Source of the DNA: Paraspadella gotoi
Taxonomy: Eukaryota > Chaetognatha
Assembly (NCBI GenBank): GCA_051294375.1
Contig: CM119266.1
Coordinates: forward strand, 24,878,659-24,942,658
Reading direction: 5' to 3'
DNA length: 64,000 bases
Part shown: positions 22,348 to 38,014 of the stretch, piece by piece
Layout of the letters: each line of letters opens with the position of its first letter
How positions within the stretch are numbered: position 1 is the first letter of the stretch
Position numbers and translations under genes: made by a program
Notes under the pieces: model-generated
The model's input: the letters and a program-made list of their open reading frames with translations, nothing else
Database searches by the model: none
What the model was told of the DNA's origin: nothing

Positions 22348-22743
22348 ATCGAGATAAGAATGAAAGAATCTTGGATCTTGTTTCAATGTAGAAATTTCAT
22401 TTAAAAGAGAAATAACACAACTTGGTTGTCACTTGTCCATGTTACGAGACTCAATGTCGATGTTGCGAAACTCAATGTTGCAAACATCATTTAAAATATC
22501 ACTGTTTTTTCATTAGCGGACTCACCATTTCTCCGGTTCGGTCCCTACTCGTTCCAACTCTTTTTCTCATCTCTCCCTCTCTCTCTGTTCTCTCTCTCTC
22601 TCTGTCTCAATCTCTGTCCGTCTCTCTCTCTCCCCATTTCCATTTTGTTTCATGGATGCTCTTCATTGAAACTTTTATCGCCTTCGACCGACGCCTTTTG
22701 TTTTGCTCCAAGTTTATACCGCCCCCTCTTAATTACTTTGACC

Positions 22744-22816
<73 letters not shown>

Positions 22817-23575
22817 CTTCTCCATCCTCGCTTCTTTGTCCATTTAACTTGTTTTAGTTTAATTCAATTAACCAGAAACAATCGCGCGAAGGGACAAGGG
22901 GAATGAAGGAAGCCCGATGCCTCTGGAAATTGGAATGGAGGGAGAAACGAAGATGAAGAGGAAAGAGAACGACGACGACGACGACGACGACGACGCCCGT
23001 CGTTGTTACGACGAGAGTCATTCTCATCATCACAATTTAAGAAATTCCTCTTTCATTTGAATCTCATTAAACTCAAAGGCTTAATTGAGGAAATGCTTAA
23101 AAAACTCTCCTTCCCCTTCCTCTTCCTCCTCCTCCTCCTCCTCCGCCTTCTCTCGCTCCTCCTCTTCCCCCACACCATTCCGAGTCATCAATTCCAGATT
23201 GTTTGAATAAAAACCCAGTTTGAAATGGGCATGAAAAGAGCTAAAAAACAAAGCCGCTCTGCTCGTCTTAAAGAACTAAGAGATTGGATCCGAGAAAACT
23301 TTACTTTTTTTTTTTAGGTGCCGAGAGAAATGTTTTCTATTTATTAAAACAAAAAACAAACGAGAAAAAAATTTATTTTCTGTGAGTCCGATGTGAAATC
23401 ACGAAAAAAATGTGAGTCACGTTGTTTCACGATCACCCTGTTTCTCTCCTCTCCTTTCTTCTTTTCAGTCATTTGCATAAACGTTTGAATATTTTTCCCC
23501 TTTTTTTTTCTGGTTTTTTTTTCGCAGAAAAATCGTTCATTTGTCCAAGTTTCTCTTTTTTTCTATCTCAGTCTT

Positions 23576-23577
23576 TT

Positions 23578-23669
<92 letters not shown>

Positions 23670-23690
23670 TTTTTCTTTCTTTCTTTCTTT
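23576..23690. repeat. (CTTT)n microsatellite, ~28 units
   Basis: Nearly uninterrupted tetranucleotide tract of ~115 bp. Confidence 0.95.
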
Positions 23691-23874
23691 TCCTTCCCCC
23701 AATTCACCCTCTCCTCTCTCTCCCTTTCTCTTTCTTTCTGAATGAGTTGAATTTCTCATGAACCACAATAACTAAATGTCTCTTCCAATTAGTCAAGTTT
23801 CAGTTTTTCGACGAATAAGAATTAAAACGCCCATTTTTGTTCTCATACATTTCTTCGTGCACACTATTTGCAGA

Positions 23875-23943
<69 letters not shown>

Positions 23944-24308
23944 TCTCTCTCTCTCTCTCTGTACTAGATAGCTGACAAACTTTTAACTTCGAACTGTTAA
24001 CGGACGATACGATTGAATATCGCCATGAAAATGCCGATGATACAGAAGCGAGTCCACAGTATCAGCTTTAAAGGATTCAATTTTCATCCAACCGCCCTTC
24101 CTTTCTCCTCACCCTGCAACTCACCCTCTCGTCTCCCAGCTCGACGCCCACCCCTACCCACCCCCCCTCGGTCTCCCATCAACGACGGGACTGCGGTGCC
24201 ATTTACCCGCAGCAATTAGTACCACTTGAGAATGTATGGGCCATCTTATGGGACAACTTATGGGTCTTTCTTAGGGCCCCCGACTCCTTTCTTACAGAGC
24301 GCGGATCG

Positions 24309-24362
<54 letters not shown>

Positions 24363-24680
24363 TGAATTTTAAGAACGGCCGTCAACAATGAAAACGATTC
24401 TTGCAGACACAATTATGCTTTTTTCGTCGTTGAAAACAGAACCAAAAAAAAAAGTGAAGGGAGAAAGAAATTCGAATAAGATTCGCGCCGAATTTATTTC
24501 CATCATTTTTCTTCTCTCCTTCTCTTCTTCTTCTTCTTCTTCTTCTTTCTCCTTCTCCTCCTTCCCTTCCTTCCTCCCCGAACCAACGGTATCCCCAATT
24601 AAGTCTCCTCTCAACGGAATGCTCATTAAGTGTCTAAAAATCAAGGGGTCAGCAACAAAATGAAAATGGATCACATCAGG

Positions 24681-24732
<52 letters not shown>

Positions 24733-25000
24733 GAGAGTGAGAGAGAGAATCCTGTGAGTTGGAAGAGAAGAAAGGTATAAATAGAGAAACCCTAAAATTG
24801 TACAAAAACTTTCCGCTATTATTTCATTTTATTTTTATTTCACATTTTATTTCACATTTGTTTTATACTCTCTCATTTTCTGGCGGTTTTTCTCTCTCTC
24901 TCTCTCAATTCATGACACTCTCTCTCCCCTTCTCTTCGATGACTGACAGTTGGTGAAAAATCGAGGGTCATCGGCGTCTTCGTCCTTGTCGGTGAAAGAG

Positions 25001-25091
<91 letters not shown>

Positions 25092-25092
25092 A
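25001..25092. repeat. (GAAA)n microsatellite, ~23 units
   Basis: Purine tetranucleotide tract, followed by ~250 bp of decayed GAAA-like sequence. Confidence 0.95.
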
Positions 25093-26341
25093 AAAAGAAA
25101 GAGGGAAAGCAAGAGATACGTAAAGAGAGAAAGTTAGAAAGGAAGACAAGAAAAAATTAAGAAAGAATAAAAGCGAGGAATTAAAAAAAATAGAAAAAAA
25201 AGACAGATACAAGGAAAGGGAGAAATTATAAGTAGAAAGAAAGAAAGCCAGAAAGGCAAAAGAGATAAACGAAGTAAAAGTTGTAAAAAATTAGCAAGAA
25301 AGAAACAAAATAACCGAATGTAGATAAAAAAGAAAAGACAGAATCTCAGAAAGCCAGAAAGACAGTAAGACATATGGAAAGAAAGAAGCAAAAAATCGTG
25401 GAAAATGATTTGACGACGACGTTTGGGTGATAGACTGTTATGGGGCTCTTCATTCATCATGTACGGGGAGAGAGACCGAGAGAGAATCGAGCGAAAGGGT
25501 AGCCAAGACTCTTCTTCCTCTTTGTCGGGTTTTGTATAATTTATTCTTTAACATTTCGAAGGCCCTCGGCGATCGAGAGGCCTCGAGGAAAGGAAGGGCG
25601 GAAGGGGAAAAGAAAGGATAAAGAAAACGGAGGAAAGGAAAGGAACTTCTTTCCCCCGGGAGTTTCGAGCTCGTTTAACATTTATAACGACGAAGCTTGC
25701 ATGAAATAATGGTGGGTCAAAATTTTTTACAAAAATATGTACCAAATCAGTTGTGTTAAAAATCAAACGAGGAAAAATTATTAATTTAAATCCAGGTGGT
25801 TACAATTTGTGGTCAACCACCGATCACGAGTTTGGCCAAATAAACTACATAGAATCACTAATGGGAATTTTTTTTTTATTTTCATTTAAATTGATCTGAC
25901 CATTTTATACATTAAGAAAATGGTAAAATAATTGAAGCGTACACTCATCACTGTAAACACTAAACAGTACTCTAACTCGTGACTTTTTTTGACGCTGTTC
26001 ACGTCGATGACGTTCGAGACGATTGACGAACGACGCCGGAAATATGAGAAGACCAAAGGCGGCGTCAAACTCGGCGCCGTCAAAGGGAAATCATTTGGAC
26101 GAGTCGTTTATCACTTCGTCGTCGATTGATGATTTATTACTCGATCGATCTTTGCCTTCTTGAGTTTCGTTCGTCAGTTATTTTAGTGATAACTTAAATA
26201 ACTTTAAATATATCATGTGTTTGATAATTTTAAAGTCGTCTCTTTATTTTTTTTAATTTCTTTTTGTTTTTTTCTTTTTTTTTATCAACGAAACTTAATT
26301 TTCATTAATCTCTGAAATCAAAGTCTCTCTCTCTCTCTCTC

Positions 26342-26558
26342 NNNNNNNNNNNNNNNNNNNNNNNNNNNNNNNNNNNNNNNNNNNNNNNNNNNNNNNNNNN
26401 NNNNNNNNNNNNNNNNNNNNNNNNNNNNNNNNNNNNNNNNNNNNNNNNNNNNNNNNNNNNNNNNNNNNNNNNNNNNNNNNNNNNNNNNNNNNNNNNNNNN
26501 NNNNNNNNNNNNNNNNNNNNNNNNNNNNNNNNNNNNNNNNNNNNNNNNNNNNNNNNNN
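26342..26558. other. Assembly gap (217 N)
   Basis: N run entered directly from a (CT)n tract. Confidence 0.99.
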
Positions 26559-28231
<1,673 letters not shown>

Positions 28232-28256
28232 NNNNNNNNNNNNNNNNNNNNNNNNN
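28232..28256. other. Assembly gap (25 N)
   Basis: A 25-N placeholder. The left arm of the large inverted repeat begins at the first base after it. Confidence 0.99.
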
Positions 28257-29490
28257 TGGATGCAGTATATAATAATTTGTAGCCCACAATACTAAAAGTT
28301 TTTACAGACTCATGTGGCTCCTGGAATAAGTGTAATCTGTAAAATTGCTTATATTCCGCGAATGATTTTCAAATTGTTTTAAGAGTAGTAATGTTTTCTC
28401 TGATAGTAAATCTTTTCATCAGGATGCAGTTCTGCTGAACACGTTTCACTGACTACTGTGTGTCTTCGAGTAAGGAGTGTTGTGAAATTCTCGTATTCCG
28501 AGACTTTTAGCAGCCGATATGGTTCTCATATATGATCAGCGGTCGAGGATGCCGTCGCTAACGAGGCGTGGGCCTTTGCCGCGCGTTGATGCGAAATTCG
28601 TCGAAGACTTTCCTCTGAGGGCCCGTCGGTCCTGCTTTCAAATCCGTCCGGAACGGGAGGAGGCGTTTCCGCAAATCCTCACGTGGCGTACGAGTCCTGA
28701 AGGCGGCCATATTCGTTCATGAAGGAACCGTCCAACTGTCCAGCCATCTCAAAAAGAACGGCGGCTCCGCTGGTGAAGTATGTCGATCGAATATCCCGCC
28801 TCCTCGTCGCACGCTGGGTCAGATCTGCCGCTCCCCGCGAGGCCGTTCACCAGGGAAGAGCCGGGCTTCGATGCTGAAGTCTCGCAGGTCGGACGCGGTT
28901 GGTCTCCAACGCAGAATGACCCTGTCACGAAGGACGATGTTTTCCTCCTCCAATCGAGTCACGTTGCCTTTGAGTCGCTCAGATCGTGCGCGTCCGGTCC
29001 GTCGATCCGACGCTCGCAGTTGCGATCGTGTCCGAGGAGAGAGTGTCTTTGGGCGAGTATCTCCGTGTTTGAGACAATCCGACGGTGGGCAGAGACGTAT
29101 TTGCTGAGATGATTATATACTCTTGGAGTGAAGAAGAAACTTGAACCACATGCCGCAGGGTCATGTGTGTAGTTCTCAGAAGAGGCGCTGGAAGGTGAAT
29201 ACTTGGTCGGCGTCAGACCGTGCATTGGTCTCGCAGATGGGCTCTAAGGGACGCCAGCAGAGGATGGAATTAAAAAAAATGTAGTCGATCTCAACTGTTT
29301 CATTTTCATATTAAAACACTGGCCTCTCTGCTCTCCCCCCTCCCTCTGCTTCTCTCTTCAAAACTCGTGTTCTCACGCCTCGTTCTCTCAAAAAAATCAT
29401 TAGGTTGCGACTGCTCCTCTTCCACTGCGAAGACGCTCGCGACGATAAGCGATCGAATAAAAGGTTTCGAACAGTTTCGTGCACTGCGTC
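28257..29490 (-). pseudogene. Inverted, frame-broken copy of coiled-coil gene exons 1-2
   Basis: The minus strand matches exon 2 from 42,287 to 43,203 (left about 28,257-29,243) and exon 1 (left about 29,407-29,487). Numerous 1-2 bp indels break the frame, and the start codon region is altered (GTGCACTG where the right copy implies GTCATCG on this strand). The acceptor region is also damaged. It cannot encode the protein as written. It may be a genuine decayed duplicate or an uncorrected-read image of the intact copy. Confidence 0.85.
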
Positions 29491-32275
29491 GCCGGTGATG
29501 ATTTAAATTTTTTCGATAGAGCAGACAGTGAGGCAATTTTCTTTAGTTCCTCTTGAAACTTGGCGCCAATGTTTTAAGTCCCGACTAATCCACAATTAGT
29601 TTGTATACCCACAAAAAATATTATTTTTTTTCTGCATTAGCTTTATCGTACATCGTATGTTGGAGTAGAAAATTTTTTTAAAGATAACATAAAAGTAGTT
29701 AAACAAAATTCGTTTTTTTTTGTTATAATTTTAGAAAATTTATTTGTTTATTTGTTGTTGTTTTTTTTTTTTTTTTCGTACTTCGTATTTTACGTTTGTT
29801 TTCGAAATTTTTTTGTTCTCAGTTTCGCGTGTCGAGTTTGTCTTTTCGGGCGTCAACGCGGCGGATGCGCAAACTGGGTGAGATTTAATATGCTGTCGTC
29901 GTCGTCCGTCGCCGTCGTCCCGAGGTGACGAAATTTTGTCTAAAAATGTTTCGGTTCTGTTTTTGTTTCTGAAAGGCATCGTTTCGGTTTTTTATTGTTT
30001 ATCAATTACGCATCGAAGGGCAAATTCCGAATTGGTAATGATCGATACAAATTTTTGTTAAACGATTAGCAAAGGTAGCATTATTTACACTAGAGGCGTG
30101 GTGCTCGTCTTGACGCGGTGAGACATTGGCACGAAAATAATGTTAATGATATATTTAAAACCATAACAAAGAAGAAAAAGTAAAAAGAAGAAAGTAATTT
30201 TGCAATCGGCCGTAGCAATGCGCGCGATCAAGTTGGTGTGGATATTCTTGTCTTACGAGAGTGAGTTATCACTTACATAATTAAGAACAATTATTACGAT
30301 GAAAGACAGAGATGATCTGAAAAAAAAAAATTCTATTATTTATTATCCAGTTAAAAAAAAAAAAATTTCATCCGCAATCCAGGAAATCAAAGTTCTTTGG
30401 AGGTCAAGACTCTTTTGGGCTTAATTCAGTGGCCTTACGCCAGCACAGAAACGGTTACAGCTAAGCAGAACAAAATGAATTAATTTGGAAGTTTAGGCTA
30501 ATTTTCATCTTGCTCAATCAATATAAAAATGTGCAGACAATAATGTCGCGGTCAAACTCCTGTAATTATTGCATTTTGCATAGATAGTCATATTTTTTTC
30601 GCCGTCCGTTCTCTTACAAAATAATTTAAAAATAAAAGAGATGGATGGCTGTTTCTTCTGACCGTTTGATACCCGTTCTAGTTTTTCTGACTGCAATCTC
30701 CTTGTATTAATGAAAACGATACGATGGAGAAGGGGAAATAGTCCACGCCATCCATCCTTCTTGAAGTGTCAACTTTCTGACAATAAAATTTAGTGATAAA
30801 CTGACGGAATTCTCCTAATGGGCGCGGTCGCAAAAGCATATGCCCGATTTCTCCAAACACCTTGGAGAAGGTCAATGAAGCAAAGATGATTTTTTTTAAT
30901 AGATTGTGTGTCATTAACAAATCTTTACTTGCTTACCACTTTTCAAATCAAAAATTCGATTATTTAACCGCATCCAAAAAGTTTTTTTTTTAATTTAGTC
31001 TCAAAATAAGTTAGAGCGCTTCTCTGTAATAACTATAAGCTTATTTAAAATTTAAAAATAAATAAAAAATATTAGAATTTCTGTAGAAAAAATTAATAAT
31101 TTTTAAGTACAAAATTTGATGTATATGTATTGTAAAATGATAGCAGTTTAGATTCAGGAAATTTTAAAGAAAACAATTAAATGGTGTTTGATTTACGATC
31201 AATCGTTTTGGGTTTTCGAGTCGTTTCCATAGTTTCTTCAAAATCTCTTTTTCAGGTTTGAGAGAGAGAGGAGAGAGAGAGAAAGTAGAGAGAGAGAGTA
31301 ATGATTACGATTCCCAAAAGATGACGGTACATGGTTCGAATACTGGGTTTTTTCTGTATGTCAGCTCGTATTTGGTGCAATGACTCTGTGATTGTATTAA
31401 GGTACGGTGCTGAAACGTTAAGCAAAACAATTAAAATGATTTGTTTATAGGTGAGCTAACGGAAAACCATACCTTGCTGTATAGAATAGTTAACTATTAG
31501 CATCGTCTTGAGCACCACCGACCTTAATAAGCCGATACTACTAATCGCAATTCATTGCTACTTCACTCGAGAATTACACCCTGTAATTTTTATTTCGTAT
31601 ATTGTAAAAAAAATTGATACGTATTATGTTATAAATAAATTAACTTCTAGTTATTCTATTTATAATTCTATCATTCAAAATTTTTTTGTAATCAGTTAAT
31701 TAATTTTTAAATTAAGAAATAGGTTTTCTAATTAAGAAGCAATTAAAATCCCAAACACACCACCTAGTCTATTATATACCTTTATTGAAAAGATGATTTA
31801 TACATGCACCACAACAGAACCAAGCTAGTAAGCAAATCAAGAAACATTATTAAAATAAATTAACAAATGTTTATAAATGGCAATTCTGAAAAACAGTATT
31901 TTTATGATCTGAAGTTCAGATATAATGTAATACTGTTCTATAAAATTCAATAAGTTTTTGTTCCGCTTGTCTAGCTCTCGAGACATCTATCAAATTTCAA
32001 GCCAAACGCTGGTAAAAAAAAGACAATACTAATATCTTTTTTGACGCGAAATTTATAAAACCCTCAAATAATTTGTTTTAAAAAGCTCCATAACATTCAT
32101 TTTCCCAGGCAGTACTTCGTTTTCGATATGTGGACTCAAAGTTGTTGGTTTTTTTTTTTACCTCTTTCTTTAATTTCCTTCATTCTTTTTTTTCCTTCTT
32201 TTATTCTCCTCTCTTTACTCACTGTCCTTCTGTTCCTTTCATTTTCCCTCCTCTTTCTGTCACTCACTCATGTTC

Positions 32276-32340
32276 ACGTCACTCACTCACTCACTCACTC
32301 ACTCACTCATCACTCACTCACTCACTCACTGCACTCACGT
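32276..32340 (+). repeat. (TCAC)n microsatellite
   Basis: About 15 tetranucleotide units. The mirror copy in the right arm is (GAGT)n at 39,463-39,530. Confidence 0.95.
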
Positions 32341-33198
32341 CAGTCCTCATCTCTCTCAGTCTCTCTCATCTCTCTCTCTCGGATAACTACGTCTCTCTCT
32401 CTCTCTTCATCTCTCTCTTCTCTCTCGCTCATCTCTCTCTTCTCTCCAAAAGAGATCGCAGGTCAGCATAATTTTCCAACGCGCTTTTATGAGTCCTTTG
32501 GCTTCTTTGGCGTCAAAAAAATGTCAGATCTTGAATGGAAGGAATGAAATGACGGACGTCCGTCTTTAATTGTCGCGGTCGTTTTTCGCCGTTCCATCTT
32601 TGGTCGCACAGAGTCTTTGGTTTTCATCGTCAATATATACAAAGAAATTAGTAATCTTCTTTATTGATACAGCCTATGAAACATGTGAATGTGGTAAATT
32701 ATTTTTTTTGAAGCAGATGCTATTCAATACATTTGATAGCGTGATAAAGTAATTTCCAATTTCTCATTAAAATACTGAAATTTTAAATTCTGACAAAGTG
32801 TTTGCCAATTGATTCAATCTCAATTTTATTTTTTCTCGGCTGTCCTCTGAACTCTTTTGCAACCCGCAGTTTTAACAACGCACACCAGCTTCACATCAAT
32901 CAAGCACTCCGAACTCAACCAACCTACCACCTTCTCTCGTCGTGCAATCTTTTGGCAATCTGTGCAGTTTTTTGCGTGCGGACTCTAGAGGAATTAGCGG
33001 CGCGGACGGGGGCGGCGGCGGCGCGGCGAATGGCTGGCGGCACGCCACTTCGCGCCATTCTCGAAAGAAGCGTCAATGAATAAGCGGCCGCGTTTGACGG
33101 TAAAAAGAAGATAAAGAGATTTAATAAATGAATTTTGGCAATGAAATGGATGGGACTGGAAATAAAGGGGAGAGTAGAGAGAAGAGTTAGAGAGCAGA

Positions 33199-33242
<44 letters not shown>

Positions 33243-33407
33243 CAGAGTTATTGAACATGTAATATAAGATCACTCCGTAAAGTAAGAAATATTACATGAT
33301 TTAATCGCATAAGCATATGATAGTCTCAGGCATGACATCAAAGTACAAAAGCAGCGATAAGTGAATAGTGAGAAAAGCAAGATAGTAAAAAGAAGGAAAT
33401 AGAGAGA

Positions 33408-33475
<68 letters not shown>

Positions 33476-34053
33476 TTTGGCGAATAAGGGAAGAGGCTTT
33501 CTGCCCCAGGAAGGTGTATGTGTGCATGAGGATTTTCAGGGACATGCAGTCGTTGGGGTATATCCCTCAATAAATTCTAAATCCGTTGGCCCTCACCTCT
33601 CCGCGCGGGGCCTTCGCGACACGTCACTGTCCACGTCTTCCAACACTGTAGTTGATAGGGGGTCAAGAAAGGGGCGAGTTGAGATTGGGGGGGTGGAAGG
33701 TCAGGCATGGGTGGTGTCGCGGGACGTGACAAAACGTGATAGAAAAGGGTCCAGTTGGAAACATATGAGCGACACCAGAAATAAAATTTTTTTGCCATTT
33801 TTATCAAACGTTCGGTATTTTATCAAAAAGAAAATATGAATTAAACAGTTTATAATGTTAATTTATGTTTATAAACTCTTATTTTTTATCAGATATTTAA
33901 TTTCAGTGAGGTCGAAAAGCCTCAAATTAATTTCGTATAGACGATAATAGATCAATGCACATAAAAACAGAATAACTTCACTTATATATTTTTTAATCGG
34001 TGATCATTCTTTTATTATTTTGTAAAAGAAACGATTCTTGACAGACATCTTTA

Positions 34054-34085
<32 letters not shown>

Positions 34086-34102
34086 TCATCTCTCTCTCAA
34101 TC

Positions 34103-34149
<47 letters not shown>

Positions 34150-34272
34150 TTCCTTTCCTTTCTCGGATCGCCCTGACCGGTTAATAGCGCTCGTGAACCT
34201 ACTGGCCTCCTTATCTCTTCCTTGCCTTCACCTTGAACCTGAAGCCGCGGTTGATATTTCGAAGAAAAGAGA

Positions 34273-34312
<40 letters not shown>

Positions 34313-35962
34313 AGAGAGAGATGAGAGAGAGAGTGGGCAGAGAGACAGAGAGAGACAAGAGGAGAGAGATACTTTCTTTTCTACTTTTATCTTTTCTTTT
34401 TCTCACTCTTATGATCCTTATTTCCCTCACGGAGGAAAAAAAAATGTGCCAATAAGGCCGAAGGGGTAAAAGTTTGTTTCGGCTGAGAGACCTCGAAAAA
34501 AATAAAAAATAAAGAAATGATGGTGGGTCCGAAAGAGATGCCAAAAGGGCAGACTTGTTGTAAACTGTTATTGTTATGGGTCTTTGGACATTCTGTGGAT
34601 TTCGAGAATGGCGAAGAGTCAGTCAGTCGACATGGAGTATTGTCTGTGACTATTATTAAACTTTCATGAAAACTTTTCACATTCACTTTTTTTAATTTCT
34701 TTTCAACGAAGACGGATATTACTTAAACTGTATGGAACTACATAGTAATTAATAATTTAAATTTAACATTTTTCTTCGATTGCTCGCGTTTATTAAATTC
34801 CATTTTAATAGCTTAATCAATAAATCAATTCTATGTGAATTCATTTACACGAGTGTGCAATTGTGCACCTTTTTTTAAATTTTGAAAAAAAAAATAGCCC
34901 CTTTCCAGTGAATTTTTTTTTTATCGGGATTTTGGAAAGCAAAATCTTTTTCATCCTCCCTTCTTCCTCCGCCGCCCTCCGCCCCCCTACCTCCGCTCTC
35001 TCGTCGCCTCCGTAATTCATCGTCCTGATTGCCCGGCCATTTTCCCGAATCGGCCTACCCACGCGTTCAACAGCTCAATTCACCATACCCCTATTCTCTA
35101 CTCTCTCTCTCTCTCATCTCTCTCTCTCTTCTCTCCTCTCTCTCACTCTCCTCTCTCATCCCCGTCGCCTCGCCGCCACGCCGCATAGCCATTGTCTTAT
35201 CCTCGATTCCTTTCCATCTCTGAATCTTGGAGTGTATCTCCGCTTCTCCGCATCTCCGCTTCTCGTTCTGACCGCTTTCGTTCCGCTTCGCGCCCCAAAA
35301 AATCCGTTTTTAGCCGCCATTTTGTGTCGGCCGTTTTTTTCTGTATTTTATCGCCGTTTCGGCCGCATCTATCCCCGCGCACGGCCATTGTCATGGTGCT
35401 CTCGATGTATTTTTTGTGGTATCGTGTATCGCCAATGAGATTCTTGGGCGGCGTCCTTGGGGAATTGAACAAGCGGGTTTTAAATTTATAATAAGATATT
35501 TAATGAAAATACTTATTTTTATAAATATACATAATTACCGTAACATTCAGCTAACATTAGTAATTTCTCTCCACGCTTAATCTCGAGAAATTCGCCGTGT
35601 CCAAACGCCAGCTTTCGGGTCGCCGGTGGCGCCTTCAAAAAAAACGGGCGCCAATCAGCGGCGTCGCGAGTTTTCGAGACGAAATCTATATCAGGATTTA
35701 TATTGGCCGCCGGCGCCTTGACGCGATCAGCGTCGCGGAGCCTACCGAATGCCGGGGTCTGCCGGCGCCCATGCCGCGCATCCGCCGGCGTCCCATCGGG
35801 GCCCCCATCGACGCCGAGCGCCATTTCCGGTTTTTGGCGATCGATCGCGTAAAAGGCGCGAAGAGAGAGAAAGACATAAACAAAGGGAAAAGTGGAAGGA
35901 AAAGGAAAATGGGAAATGATAAGAGAAAATGAAAGCTGAAACTGGGTGAGGGAAATTATGGT

Positions 35963-36021
35963 TTCTTTGTATATCAGAATTTTTCCTTGTCCTTACCTTT
36001 GGCTTGAGGAAGAGAGAAAGA

Positions 36022-36065
<44 letters not shown>

Positions 36066-36094
36066 CGAGAGAAGAAGAGAGAGGAGAGAGAGAG

Positions 36095-36140
<46 letters not shown>

Positions 36141-36178
36141 GAGAGGAAGAGGGAGAAGAGAGAGAGAGAGAGAGATAG
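35963..36178. repeat. Centre (loop) of the large inverted repeat, mostly (GA)n
   Basis: About 45 bp of unique sequence followed by ~170 bp of interrupted GA repeats separate the two arms. The arms resume immediately on each side (TAATTTCCCTCACCCAGTT against its complement). Confidence 0.9.
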
Positions 36179-36289
36179 ACATAATTTCCCTCACCCAGTT
36201 CAGCTTTCATTTTCTCTTATCATTTCCCATTTTCCTTTTCCTTCCACTTTTCCTTTGTTTATGTCCTTCTCTCTCTCTTCGCGCCTTTA

Positions 36290-36560
36290 CGCGTCGATCG
36301 CCAAAAACCGGAAATGGCCGCTCGGCGTCGATGGGCGCGATGGGACGCCGGCGGGCGCGGATGGGCGCCGGCAGACCCCGGCTTCGGTAGGCTCCGGCGA
36401 CGCTGATCGCGTCGAGGCGCCGGCGCCAATAAATCCTGAATAGATTTCGTCTCGAAACTCGCGACGCCGCTGATTGGCGCCGTTTTTTTTCTGAAGGCGC
36501 CACCGGCGACGAAAGCGGCGTTGGAACGGCGAAATATCTCGAGATTAAGGTGGAGAGAAA
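36290..36560. promoter_or_regulatory. CpG-rich patch (promoter-like), mirrored at 35,580-35,870
   Basis: CG dinucleotides are dense here in an otherwise AT-rich region. About 230 bp further on, ACAAAATGGCGGCTAAA (about 36,787-36,803; mirrored as GCCGCCATTTTGTG near 35,317) contains the AANATGGCGGC motif bound by YY1 in many animal core promoters. This is suggestive only: I cannot attach a transcription start or gene. Confidence 0.3.
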
Positions 36561-36960
36561 TTACTAATGTTCCTCTTGAATGTACGTATTATGTATATTA
36601 TAAAAAAGTATTTTTATTAATATCTTTATTAAATTAAACCCGCTTTGTTCAATTCCCCAAGACGCCGCCAGAATCCATTGCGATACACGATACCAAAACA
36701 AAAAACTAAAATCGAGAGCACCATAGAAATGGCCGCGCGGGGATAGATGCGGCGAAACGGCGGATAAAATACAGAAAAAACGGCCGACACAAAATGGCGG
36801 CTAAAAAACGGATTTTTTGGGGGCGAAGCGGAAGGAGAAGCTAGCAGAGGAGGGAGAAGCGGAGAAGCGGAGAAGCGGAGAAGCTGGACCGAAGCAGGAT
36901 TCAGAGAATGGAAAGGAATCGAGATAAGACAATGGCTATGCGGCGTGGCGGCGAGGCGAC

Positions 36961-37032
<72 letters not shown>

Positions 37033-37749
37033 GGGTATGGTGAATTGAGCTTTGAGCGTGGGTGGCGCGATTCGGGAAAATGCCGGGCAATCAGGACGAT
37101 GAATTACGGGGCGACGAGAGAGGCGGAGGTAGGGGGGGCGGAGGGCGGCGCGAGGGAAAGGCAAGGGAGGATGAAAAAGATTTGTTTCCAAATCCCGATA
37201 AAAAAAAAATTCACTGGAAAGGGCTATTTTTTTTTCGAAAATTTAAAAAAAGTGTGCACACTTGCACACTCGTGTAAATGAATTCACATAGAATTGTTTT
37301 ATTGATTAAGCTATTAAAATGAATTTATAAACGCAGCAATCGAAGAAAAATGTTATATTTAAATTATTAATACTATGTAGTTCCATACAGTTTAAGTAAT
37401 TCCGTCTCGTTGAAAGAAATTAAAAAAGTGAATGTGAAAAGTTTTTATGAAAGTTTAAAATAGTCACGAAATACTTCCATTGTCGACTGACTGACTCTTC
37501 GCCATTTCTCGAAATCCAGAATGTCCAAGACCCATAACAATAACAGTTTACAACAACGTCCTGCCCTTTGGCATCTCTTTCGGCCACCATCATTTCTTTA
37601 TTTTTTATTTTTTCGAGGTCTCTCAGCCGAAACAGAAACTTTTCCCCTTCGGCCTTATTGACATTTTTTTTTCCTCCGAGGGAATAAGGATCATAAGAGG
37701 AGAAAAAGAAAAGATAAAAGTAGAAAGAAAGTATCTCTCTCTCTCTGTC

Positions 37750-37806
<57 letters not shown>

Positions 37807-37923
37807 CTCAAAATATTCAACCAGCGGCTTCAGGTTCAAAGGTGAAGGCAAGGAAGAGATAAGGAGGCCATAGTTCACGAGCGCTATTAACCCGGTCAGG
37901 GGATCCGAGAAGAAGGAAAGGAA

Positions 37924-37924
<1 letters not shown>

Positions 37925-38011
<87 letters not shown>
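37925..38011. repeat. (GA)n microsatellite, ~43 units
   Basis: Pure tract in the right arm. The left-arm counterpart (34,052-34,160) is interrupted. Confidence 0.95.

Positions 38012-38014
<3 letters not shown>

Larger units (their letters stand above)
21720..26341. other. Microsatellite-rich intergenic stretch, no supported gene
   Basis: Simple repeats occur at 22,285-22,342 (GA), 22,746-22,812 (CT), 23,576-23,690 (CTTT), 23,875-23,960 (CT), 24,312-24,358 (GA), 24,684-24,747 (GA) and 25,001-25,092 (GAAA). Almost every ORF in this stretch is a translation of these tracts (Ser-Leu, Arg-Glu or Phe-Leu-Ser runs). Sequence between tracts shows no domain or splice-compatible exon that I can defend. 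Confidence 0.7.
28257..35962 (-). repeat. Left arm of a ~15 kb imperfect inverted repeat
   Basis: Read on the minus strand, this arm follows the right arm (36,179-43,203) in order for its full length. Matched anchors (left with right): 28,260 with 43,200; 29,580 with 41,975; 30,440 with 41,150; 31,505 with 40,135; 32,130 with 39,655; 33,500 with 38,545; 35,040 with 37,080; 35,930 with 36,205. Differences are mostly 1-3 bp indels and substitutions, plus two blocks of roughly 150-170 bp found only on the left (about 31,790-31,930 and 33,243-33,409). It carries a frame-broken copy of the 5' exons of the coiled-coil gene. Confidence 0.93.

Noticed and set aside
35963-36178. Sequencing-adapter remnant at the palindrome centre
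   Set aside because: The centre is unique sequence plus GA repeats; I see no clear adapter sequence, so an adapter-read artefact is not demonstrated.
35742-36503. Ala/Arg/Pro-rich ORFs in the CpG-rich patches
   Set aside because: Open in several frames because of high GC; not conserved in frame between the two arms.
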